DNA of 26,178 nucleotides, from positions 1,157,276 through 1,183,453 of the forward strand of contig SSNU01000208.1 in assembly GCA_012064415.1 (NCBI GenBank), in the 5' to 3' direction. This stretch comes from Gyrodactylus bullatarudis. Lineage: Eukaryota > Platyhelminthes > Monogenea > Gyrodactylidea > Gyrodactylidae. The position numbers and the translations under genes were made by a program. Shown here piece after piece: positions 18,833 to 26,178 of this stretch (its first letter is position 1; every line of letters begins with the position of its first letter). The notes under the pieces are model-generated. The model had not been told where the DNA came from. It made no database searches and was given only the letters and a program-made list of their open reading frames with translations.

Positions 18833-19010
18833 AAGTTTTTTATTAGAGTTTTTTTAGAAATTATTGATACAGAATATGGCAATTTACTACAAATTTATAC
18901 AAAAAAGTACAGGGCTACAATTTAGTACAAAAATAGTGTCTTTAAATTGAAATTAGATGAGTGGAATACACAAAGATCTTGGCTCTATCATTCGTCAAAC
19001 TCACGTTATG

Positions 19011-19144
19011 CTAATTTAAAGAGAGTTGATTTTTAAATTTTTCTTTAAAATGAACCATTTTTGGATCGGGAAACTTCTGAACGAAAACTAATTGCGTTAA
19101 AACAACTGTAGATTCGTAATCAGCGTACAGTCATTTACCCACAT
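19011..19144 (-). CDS. Candidate mini-gene driven by the left promoter-like unit
   Basis: Reading left from promoter unit A, the first ATG (19142-19144) gives ATG TGG and then GTAAAT, a possible donor. Sixty-two bases later CGTTCAG is a good acceptor, and the frame continues KFPDPKMVHFKEKFKNQLSL to a TAG at 19011. Spliced, this would be a 23-residue basic peptide. The right arm carries the same ATG-TGG-GTAAAT (19802-19813) but different sequence beyond. Without splicing the ATG frame stops after 15 codons. This is a hypothesis; a non-coding transcript or no transcript is equally possible. Confidence 0.2.
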
Positions 19145-19182
19145 GATGACTTGAGATAAGTGTTTCTCCTCATCTCATTCTT

Positions 19183-19218
19183 CTTTTATACCTCTCTGCC
19201 CAAAAAATAATAGCCAAT
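19183..19218 (-). promoter_or_regulatory. Promoter-like unit A: TATA + CCAAT, facing left
   Basis: On the minus strand TATAAAAG (19183-19190) lies about 23 bp downstream of an inverted CCAAT box (AGCCAATCAG on the plus strand, CCAAT at 19214-19218). The CCAAT flanks fit NF-Y preference. Initiation would fall near 19155-19165. Confidence 0.45.
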
Positions 19219-19395
19219 CAGAGTGGAGAGTGCATTGACTAATCATATTCAAGCATGTTTTTACTTTCTTCCTCCCATTTTGACACTTGAAATGAACCCT
19301 TAGCTTTCTTAAGAAAAGTAATTTAGAAGTTATTTGTACATCATTTCGAAGGTAATTTTCTCCTTCGAAGGTAATTTTCTCCTCATCTCATTCTT

Positions 19396-19431
19396 CTTTT
19401 ATACTTCTCTGCCCAAAAAATAATAGCCAAT
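19396..19431 (-). promoter_or_regulatory. Promoter-like unit B: TATA + CCAAT, facing left
   Basis: Exact repeat of unit A 213 bp away: TATAAAAG at 19396-19403 and CCAAT at 19427-19431. It points into unit A. Confidence 0.4.
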
Positions 19432-19727
19432 CAGAGTGGAGAGTGCATTGACTAATCATATTCAAGCATGTTTTTACTTTCTTCCTCCCATTTTGACACT
19501 TGAAATGAACCCTTAGCTTTCTTAAGAAAAGTAATTTAGAAGTTATTTGTACATCATTTCGAAGGAGAAAATTACCTTCGAAGGAGAAAATTACCTTCGA
19601 AATGATGTACAAATAACTTCTAAATTACTTTTCTTAAGAAAGCTAAGGGTTCATTTCAAGTGTCAAAATGGGAGGAAGAAAGTAAAAACATGCTTGAATA
19701 TGATTAGTCAATGCACTCTCCACTCTG

Positions 19728-19763
19728 ATTGGCTATTATTTTTTGGGCAGAGAGGTATAAAAG
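19728..19763 (+). promoter_or_regulatory. Promoter-like unit C: CCAAT + TATA, facing right
   Basis: Mirror copy: ATTGG at 19728-19732 and TATAAAAG at 19756-19763, followed by TTATCTCAAGTCATCATG with a possible initiator near 19787. No gene is recognised downstream. Confidence 0.45.
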
Positions 19764-19820
19764 AAGAATGAGATGAGGAGAAACACTTATCTCAAGTCAT
19801 CATGTGGGTAAATGACTGTA

Positions 19821-20319
19821 TTCATAAACCATAAGATAGACAAAAGATTGAATGCGAGTCATGAGAAAAATTCTCTGGGACTTTAATATAGACCAAATAG
19901 TACTTTTTTGAGGCCCTAGGGATGACTCATTGTTTGTTTTGAGGGAAGCAGAGGAAAAATAACAGATTTTCGAGAATTTTTTCGAAATTTATTAAATTTT
20001 GAATGCTCTGGTTGAACAGTTTGAAATAATATGATATATCAGATGGTTCGAAAAAGATTCTAATTACGATTGTATAATTTTTTTTCTATTTTATTTTCCA
20101 AGAAAGAAGTATGCTAACTTTTATTATTTTTATTTTGCTAAAGGGGCAGAGAAAAATTAGTAGATAACTTGTACAGGTAAAACAGTTGATCATTTGGTTA
20201 GTAAAGGGTGGAAAAAAGGAGATATTTCGAATAGTCAAATTTAAGATCTAAGACGAGTAAGGTTCGAACAAACAGAAAAGAAAAGATTAAAACAAGGTAA
20301 ATTGAAATCATAAGTTTCT
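19821..20319. other. AT-rich stretch, nothing recognised
   Basis: No gene or repeat recognised to the right of the palindrome, in the direction unit C faces. Confidence 0.45.
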
Positions 20320-20550
20320 TTAAATTAAATTTTTAATAGAAATAGAAGAAGATTCAGAAAATTTCTTAATAATGCATGCATAGATACGGACCGAACGAAA
20401 TTTTTCCAAAATTGCTGTCACCACCAGGGTTTTTTGTCTAGCACAGAAAAATTTTGAAATTGAAGCTGCATGTTCTTCTTTTCTAAGATGCCTAGTAACA
20501 ACAGTATCCTTCTTAAGATGATCTTCCGCTCTTGTAGTTAATTTGAATTC
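20320..20550 (-). CDS. Unassigned 76-codon coding-like frame without ATG
   Basis: Open from a stop at about 20551 to TAA at 20320. It begins EFKLTTRAEDHLKKDTVVTR, then HLRKEEHAASISKFFCARQK and TLVVTAILEKFRSVRIYAC. The first half is strongly charged and helical, with a patterned look unusual for chance frames. A good acceptor TTTCTTTCAG lies just upstream (20565-20574), and the frame directly after it reads ICANKNSN before a stop, so one lost or gained base could join ICANKNSN to LTTRAED. It could be a transposase coiled region or an exon; I cannot name it. It lies downstream of the Helitron fragment on the same strand. Confidence 0.35.
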   Translation of the reverse strand, partial: EFKLTTRAEDHLKKDTVVTRHLRKEEHAASISKFFCARQKTLVVTAILEKFRSVRIYACIIKKFSESSSISIKNLI

Positions 20551-20975
20551 TTATTGGCACAGATCTGAAAGAAACATGCAAAATTAACTAACTTTTGAAA
20601 TCAACCAGAATAATTCTGAAACATGAATTTAACTATATGCTCGATTTTCCTATTCGTCAGATTTTCAATAAATAATAAAACCTTTTACGATGATGTATAA
20701 ATTATAATTATATCAGAGTCATTAAAATGCACTCATTGCTTTTCATTCGAATGGAAATTAAACAGTACTCTCTAGGGGAAGAATTCTTGATTATTCATTG
20801 AAGAATTTCAGTTTTCTTCTTATTTAGCAAAATCTCAAAAATAGTAGCGTTCAATAAATTCTTTTTACAAAGCTACTAGCCTATTCCTGCTACACGCTTC
20901 GCTGTTTAGTAAAAATTTAGAAAAAAAATTAAATGTTCAGTACGTAATTTTCAAATTTATCAAAATAATAAAAAA
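20551..20975. other. Spacer, nothing firm
   Basis: A minus-strand TACTAAACAG acceptor at 20906-20915 is followed by a short frame (EACSRNRLVAL, stop); too short to call. Confidence 0.35.
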
Positions 20976-21221
20976 TTATATAGTAAAAATTAAATAAAAG
21001 CTGTTCTTGTTGGCTATAAAAGGATAGATATCAAAATCGAAATTATTTGTATAAATTTTCAAATAAACGCGTGGCTTCATTAGCAAGCTCGTGTAGTGAT
21101 GAGTTGTCATACAATGACTGAGTTGCCATTTAATTCTTAGATCTGTAAACGTGAGGAATAAGAACTTTTTTAGCTCTTGATCATCGGTTAGGTCATCTAA
21201 TGCTCTAGCTTTATCCTTCAA
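20976..21221 (-). pseudogene. Unidentified coding-like tail fused after the Helitron fragment
   Basis: After the Helitron homology ends, a shifted frame reads YYNILTDWISLKDKARALDD, LTDDQELKKFLFLTFTDLRI and KWQLS. A further one-base shift near 21120 gives QSLYDNSSLHELANEATRLF ENLYK and a stop, which looks more natural than the frame that continues to 20976. I do not recognise it, and it does not match the part of Helitron proteins that should follow (the PR-x-MHQ-x-YQDAM-like region). It may be a captured gene fragment or a fusion by deletion. Confidence 0.35.
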
Positions 21222-22344
21222 TGAGATCCAATCAGTGAGAATGTTATAATATTTCTGGGACTGCCAACGTATGTGCTAGGTAGGATTGTCATGCGACCTA
21301 TACCATTGATATCTTCCTCGTTGTCTATGGCGTCCTTTAAGTGAATATACTGCTCAGATCGTAATTTATTTTGATTTTGTCTCGAATAAAGAAGACGAAT
21401 ACTTTCAATTTTGGCATAAGAATCGACGATAAATTGGTTAAAAAGTTTTCGAAATTTGTGGATATGACTTATTTCCGGACGAACCATAAATATATAGGAG
21501 TAATAGTTCATAGCAGAACAATTCTTGTTAGAGACAATAAGATTTGCAGATTTTCTTTGTAAGGATTGATTTCTGAGTTTAAGAACGATATCTCTTCCAT
21601 AAAAAACATCGCATTCGATAATAATGGCTATTTCGCCAATTGCCGGCGTGTTGTATCTTCGTTCATGTTGACCAGCTGGAACTCTATCGGCCTTTATAAG
21701 AATAGAATGAGTATCTGAGGATAAAATTTGAGAAGCTGTTTTAAAATCAGTGATTAATTGATTCTTATGATTTAAAAAATCTCCAAGATCACGGATAATA
21801 TTTAGGTCTAGGTTTTCATTTTTGTGACATCTTATAGCATTCTGGTCATCGCTATCCATGAAATAAATTTGTAAAAACTTTTCAGAATTATTGGCAGCTG
21901 GCATGAGCGATCCGATTTGGTGATATACTTGACCCTGAACTTTAAATGTAAGATGATTTTGCTCGAAAATTTTATAGGCTCCAATGAAGTCATTTGAAAG
22001 CAGGAGTTGTATTGACTTATTTGGTGCAGGAATTTTCTTGATTTTGATGTCTCTCCTTCAAGAAGTGATTTGAGTGGTTCAGGAGGTGGACGCATCAAGT
22101 CTATTTTAACTTTACCAGAGGCACAACACAATCCTGGGGCTTCTCCATTAAACTTAAGTGCATGACAATGTCTGCATTTATTGCTCATTTTTCCAATAGA
22201 TGAAAACTTCTGATATTCGTCATATGGGTTATAGCAAAAGGCATTTGGAATATCAGAGTTGGTAGGATTTTCATGTCTAAATCTTTTCACACGAACTGTG
22301 TTAATGGTAGATCTTCCTATGTCTGATCTTTTTCTGTTGGGCAT
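21218..22344 (-). pseudogene. Helitron Rep/helicase protein, N-terminal part, frameshifted
   Basis: It starts MPNRKRSDIGRSTINTVRVK, the usual basic start of animal Helitron proteins. Then comes NKCRHCHALKFNGEAPGLCC ASGKVK (Zn-ribbon-like cysteines), PPPEPLKSLLEGE and QYNSCFQMTS. Near 21982-21987 one base is missing (TSFGA expected); the other frame continues IGAYKIFEQN, FKVQGQVYHQIGSLMP, EKFLQIYFMD, DFKTASQILSSDTHSILIKA, AGQHERRYNTPAIGEIAIII and ends near GRMTILPSTYVGSPRN, the block that normally precedes the HUH Rep domain. Neither the Rep HUH motif nor the helicase is present. Both frames are otherwise well kept. It would act in rolling-circle transposition when intact; this copy is dead. 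No Helitron ends (5'-TC, 3' hairpin-CTRR) were identified. Confidence 0.9.
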
Positions 22345-23230
22345 ATTCTGATATTATGAAAAATCACTAAAATAGTTAATACATTATCATAATCACATCC
22401 CTATTTTTTCTAGAGTATAAATTTCTAAATAAGAATAATTATTCTCAATATAATAGTATTTGTATAAATCTTCTTTTTTATCATACTGCAATCAGGTGAA
22501 TAAGATTGATGTAGGGGTCTTGGAAATAAAAATATAAAAGACTATCTACAAATTAGTGTTTTTAGAGACTCAGTAACTATTTTTTCCACAATATCCCACG
22601 GACATGATAAAATAATGAAATTAATTATAAAGCCCCTCTTGATGATACGATTACTATTTTTGAAGGTAAAACTTAAGAAACCCATTAAATGGCCAAGATA
22701 TTCCGGATTTTAGTGATTGCGTAGTAAAAAATTCATTGAAAATTGAGCGGCGATTTGAAAAATTTTCGATTTGACATAATGAAGAATTTTCGACGCATGC
22801 TTCAATACAAAATAACGCTTAGAATTGATAGTTCTATCAGAAGAGTTGGTCCTAATATGAGGTTAAAAATTTCACCCTAGCCTAGTGACCAATGATCATT
22901 GATAGAACTTCAAATATCTTAAATCATTTTTTTAGATCTAATAAACTTTTTAAAAAATATTCTACATTTTTTCGAGCTTAGCAAATAGTTAAATAAGATT
23001 TCTTTGTGTTGATATTAGTTTAATTGAGTGTTTCTCTTAGGATAGAAATTGCTGTGGAGATTTTTTAAAAAGATTTTAAATTTTGGGTCATTCCTCTTCG
23101 TTATAATTAGAAAATTCAGACTGATCGATTTCTCATATTTTGTTAAGCAAAAACTCGATTAAAGATTTCATATAAACCTGTTAATAGATCAATTAATGAT
23201 TACTTTTTTCCTTTTCTAATCACTATTTTC
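22345..23230. other. AT-rich stretch, nothing recognised
   Basis: Upstream side of the Helitron fragment. I looked for a TC-starting Helitron 5' end and could not define one. Confidence 0.45.
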
Positions 23231-23389
23231 AAAATTTGAAAATTTCCGAAATTTTGTTTATATGATTCAAGAATCATTTAAAGAGTTGACTCAGCCAGAC
23301 ATGGTGGAATGATATAGAAATAGCTCAAAGATTATTTAAACAAAATTACACGCGGTTTCATCAGTTTTACGAAATTTCATTCAAGTCTA
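23231..23389. repeat. Dispersed repeat, copy 2 (pairs with 1261-1410)
   Basis: Same orientation and block order as copy 1: AAATTTCCGAAATTTTG, AGAGTTGACTCAGCC, AAAATTACACGCGGTTTCAT and GAAATTTCATTCAAGTCTA. Confidence 0.6.
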
Positions 23390-24020
23390 CTATGTATCAA
23401 GTATACTTTTATTTCATATTTATTGATGACAAATTTCTGTGAACTTCTTTGGCCAAATTTGAATTTCTCGTCTAATCTTGATCCGAAATATCAGTATCGA
23501 ATTGCTTTATGTAATTTTCTCAAATTTTAACAAGCATAAGTTATCTTCCAGACAATATTCGTGAGGTTGTATTCGATTTTATTGACTGAATCGCTTTTTA
23601 ATCCCTAAACCACATTTTTGAGTATGTTCAAAATATATAATTTTCAGGATTTGAGACCTTAAAATATGCCTCTGCATTCCTTTCTTAATCGTCCTTAATC
23701 TTTTCAACTAAGAAAAATAATAGCATGTGATTATTTTTTGTTTTTTTCCCGAGAGGTATATATCATGTGAAATTATTATTCGTTCAAAAATATATTCTAC
23801 TGCAGGTTTTACACTGTGTAATGATAATAATTACCCAATTCCCCCTACTAGCAATGTTAGGTTAGCCAGGCAAAGTTTATTATAATTATTTCTCAACCTT
23901 ATTCATATTTTTGCATATCAAGTCTGAAGGTAAATATTTGCTTTTTGTGATATTTTAAATGGTAATTAATTGTTGAAGTAAATTCAGGCTAAGCATTAAT
24001 CTAAGAATTTTATAACTTAC
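23390..24020. other. AT-rich stretch; MITE trace at 23450-23560
   Basis: GGCCAAATTTGAATTTCTCG, TCTTGATCCGAAATATCAG and CGAATTGCTTTATG match the right half of the MITE family. The rest holds no recognised gene. Confidence 0.4.
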
Positions 24021-24064
24021 CAAGAATTCTCCTTGAGAATCAATACCTTTTCGAGGTCTACTTG
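24021..24064 (-). CDS. Candidate 44-nt micro-exon, minus strand
   Basis: On the minus strand a strong acceptor (TTTGATTTTTTTTCAG) at 24065 and a consensus donor TTG|GTAAGT at 24020 bracket 44 nt that are clearly less AT-rich than either flank. Two frames are open: QVDLEKVLILKENS (phase 0 entry, two bases left) and SRPRKGIDSQGEFL (phase 2 entry, none left); the third stops at once. No neighbouring exon could be linked with confidence, so the frame is undecided. It may belong to the same minus-strand gene as the exons at 2.3-3.6 kb, which would then span over 21 kb, but nothing proves this. Confidence 0.4.
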
Positions 24065-24342
24065 CTGAAAAAAAATCAAAGTGATTTCATCTTATAACTA
24101 ATTTCTTTTGTTTCTATAGACTACTTTTGAAAGTATGCCAAAAAGTTATAATCGCCGCAAGGGATTCGTTTTCATGTCATGAATATTTAAAAAATCAACA
24201 CGATTCAAAGTAAACATAGAGAGAAATAAGAGGGGGCAACTGTTCTCAAATTTAACTCACAAAATTAAGCTATTTTTCAACGTTTAAGCTCAAAATTTTT
24301 ATCTATTTTGATTAATTCAATGCAGATATTTCGGATCATTAT

Positions 24343-25148
24343 TAAAGCTAGTTGACGTGAAGATGAGAATTTCCTATTTTTACAAAAAACTCAATATTTT
24401 ATTCCAGAAAGTCGGGAAAACATTTATTTTTTGGATTCCACTATGAAATGAGCTGATTAGTTTTGAAAACAAAAAAAAATTCCGAAAAAAATTTAATCTG
24501 ACCAAAATTGAGCCGTTTTTTGAATTTTAAAAAAATGTTTCAAATTTCCACTTTTTCAACTTTCAAATATAACATTTTTATCGATTTCAAAGATTTGAAG
24601 CAAGTAAATATTGATATTCAGGATCAACAGTAAACGAAGATTTCGAATTCGCCTGCAGGAATTCACAGAAATTCGTCATTACGGTGGGAAATCGAACCAT
24701 TTGAATTTTTCAATTATCACGAGGGAAAATGATCCAAAATATAGAGATTAAACTTTTTCTCGGAAAGAGTAATTTTCTCTCTAATTCCACGGCCAAATTC
24801 GAAATCTTCGTTTATTGTTGATCCTGAATATCAATATTTAACTGCTTCAAATCTTTGAAATCGATAAAAATGTTGGATTTGAAAGTTGAAAAAGTGGAAA
24901 TTTGAAACATTTCCAAAATTCAAAAAACGGCTCAATTTTGGTCAGATTAAATTGTATTAAATTGTAGAGGAATTTGTATATTGCATATTTGAATTCTTTG
25001 TCTAATAATATGATCTGTAAAGTCATAATCGAATTGTTTTAAATCTTCGAAATCGATAAGGAATTGAATTTTGCTTCTTCTTGGGTAAAAAAATATTGAG
25101 TTGCTTTGTAAAAATATTAAATTATCATCCTCATTTAAACTAGCTTTA
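24343..25148. mobile_element. Long foldback MITE, copy g
   Basis: Ends TAAAGCTAGTTGACGTGAAG at left and the inverse ...AACTAGCTTTA at right. The left and right halves are inverted copies (ATCTGACCAAAATTGAGCCG pairs with CGGCTCAATTTTGGTCAGAT near 24930). The centre shares CGTCATTACGGTGGGAAATCG with copy f. An extra segment at about 24955-25075 repeats part of the right half (GAATTCTTTGTCTAATAATATGATC, AATCTTCGAAATCGATAA in pieces), so this copy is internally duplicated. TA at each tip could be the target duplication. Confidence 0.8.
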
Positions 25149-25149
25149 G

Positions 25150-25332
25150 TTGTACTCGAACTTGAATATTTCTCTTCAATGTGATAAAGACAAAATTAAT
25201 CGAAAAATCTCTGAGAAAATCTTTGCCGGGAAGACCCTTTTTCTCGATCCGAAATCATCACGATTCTTGAACTTCTTTTCAATGATAGATAAGATTCATA
25301 CATTCTATGAAGAAACTAGCCAATGTTATTAA
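25150..25332 (+). CDS. Unassigned 60-codon open frame beside the MITE
   Basis: Opens at a TTG directly after the MITE tip and reads ...NISLQCDKDKINRKISEKIF, AGKTLFLDPKSSRFLNFFSM, ending HTFYEETSQCY. It is somewhat less AT-rich than the flanks. No family, ATG or splice context was recognised. It may be a relic of the sequence into which the MITE inserted, or chance. Confidence 0.2.
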   Translation: MYSNLNISLQCDKDKINRKISEKIFAGKTLFLDPKSSRFLNFFSMIDKIHTFYEETSQCY

Positions 25333-25930
25333 TAAGACGCTAATTGAATACGCGTGGTCTTATAAACATTTACTTATAAAAATATTCTGTTTACTCAAAC
25401 TTTCATTGTAACTCACAAGTTTAGTAACATATTGACCGAAAAAAACCCCATTCAGTTTATAAACAATTATTAACTTTTTTAGGAATTACTTCAAAAAAGG
25501 TAGTTAAATTTAGAATTTAATTGAAAAAAGTCAAGATAAATTATTTTCTAAGCTTATACGAGGCGATTTAATCAACATATATAGCTTTTTCCAATATATT
25601 TCTATCGAACTTCCTTCATATCGTTATAAAAGATCTTGAAATCTGTCAATTTTCGATTCTAATCGGGATTACATGTCTTAGATTTTCCTCCTTGATAAAT
25701 ACCAAATTCAATCATTTTCTATCAAAAAAGAAAAAATGTTATTCAATTTTTAGATATATTATCAGGGATATTGAAAGAAATCCCTCAAGCTAAAAAGCGA
25801 ATAAAACGTTTTTAAATTACACGACCTTGTTTATTTCATATAAGGAGCACTGAAAATATCTCACACTAATGAATCATGATGGAGTAGAAATTATCTAAAA
25901 TTTCAATATATTGCTTGTTGTGGAATATAA
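25333..25930. other. AT-rich stretch, nothing recognised
   Basis: No gene, RNA or repeat identified. Confidence 0.45.
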
Positions 25931-26178
25931 AATGTTAAATTTCGATCCTTAAAACTTCTTATAGATAGATATATATTAGACTTGAACGAAATGTTGCAAA
26001 ATTACTTAAATCCCCATCGATATTAAAAAACTAATCTTCAAGTATTCTTATATAATCCCACCAAATTTCGCTTCAAAATACCTTCCCATGCTTTTGGAAT
26101 AAGATAAACCTAATTTTCAAATTTAGAAGGGTTTTTATTGTTTTATATTTATAATTTTAACATGAATTCACATCACAT
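25931..26178. mobile_element. Second copy of the 16521 MITE, cut by the window end
   Basis: Aligns base for base with 16521-16768 (offset 9410) with three differences seen (ATATG/ATATA and two in the TCTAAAATAATCC stretch). The right part lies beyond the window. Confidence 0.9.

Larger units (their letters stand above)
19126..19820. mobile_element. Modular foldback palindrome with three promoter-like units
   Basis: Layout: a 40-bp outer flank (19126-19165), unit A, unit B (direct repeat of A, period 213 bp, one difference seen), unit C (inverted copy), outer flank inverted (19781-19820). Between A and B lies a 19-mer TTCGAAGGTAATTTTCTCC twice (19346-19383), and between B and C its reverse complement twice (19558-19595). 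Arms are practically identical, so the structure is young or homogenised. It resembles Foldback-type elements with modular ends. The open frames 19388-19612 and 19547-19771 are mirror images created by the palindrome and are not called as genes. No target duplication was found. Confidence 0.85.

Noticed and set aside
19388..19771. Two 74-codon ORFs with nearly the same protein on opposite strands
   Set aside because: They are mirror images produced by the palindrome and run across promoter-like and separator sequence. No homologue is recognised.
20255..20275. GGTTCGAAC like a tRNA/SINE B box
   Set aside because: No A box at proper distance and no tRNA-like fold.
21371..21562. Plus-strand ORF of 63 codons
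   Set aside because: Antisense shadow of the Helitron fragment.
23850..23880. GTTAGGTTAG resembling the arthropod telomere repeat TTAGG
   Set aside because: Only two units; no array.
1..26178. CRISPR arrays, rRNA or tRNA genes, bacterial promoters, operons
   Set aside because: None seen. Repeats present are transposon ends or foldbacks, and the sequence reads as eukaryotic nuclear DNA.

Overview
The window looks like nuclear DNA of an invertebrate animal with a strongly AT-rich, transposon-loaded genome. The evidence is the mix of animal element types (piggyBac, Merlin, Penelope-like retroelement, Helitron, a LINE 3' end), many foldback MITE-like repeats, GT-AG splice signals, and no operons, tight ORF packing or ribosome-binding sites. 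I cannot name the species. No complete, recognisable host gene is present.

Layout. 0-3.6 kb: low-complexity tracts, an unassigned minus-strand ORF (258-467), an interspersed CATACTAA repeat, a 5'-truncated LINE end (1711-1954), and three phase-compatible candidate exons of a minus-strand gene (3501-3566, 2707-2764, 2329-2407) ending in a stop and a poly(A) signal. 3.6-7.6 kb: repeat relics with no gene seen. 7.65-8.9 kb: the 3' half of a piggyBac transposase with its terminal TTAA end, cut off by a foldback repeat. 10.04-11.28 kb: a rearranged Merlin (IS1016/ISXO2-type) element with near-identical 308-bp terminal inverted repeats, holding an N-terminal transposase piece on one strand and the DDE piece on the other. 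12.04-12.88 kb: reverse transcriptase of a Penelope-like element, followed 360 bp downstream by a hammerhead-ribozyme-like motif. 14.07-14.78 and 24.34-25.15 kb: two long members of one foldback MITE family whose fragments occur throughout the window. 15.5 and 18.7 kb: an inverted pair sharing a short peptide-coding block. 16.5 and 25.9 kb: two near-identical copies of another repeat. 19.13-19.82 kb: a modular palindrome with three copies of a CCAAT + TATA promoter-like block, two facing left and one right. 21.0-22.34 kb: N-terminal part of a Helitron Rep/helicase protein, frameshifted. 24.02-24.06 kb: a 44-nt candidate micro-exon on the minus strand with textbook splice sites.

The recognisable genes are independent mobile-element relics, not a pathway. 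The most unusual items are the mirrored promoter array, the head-to-head Merlin chimera, and the hammerhead-like motif after the Penelope-like RT. The minus-strand exon candidates suggest that much of the window may be intronic or intergenic DNA around a host gene I could not identify. All exon calls were made by eye and remain provisional.
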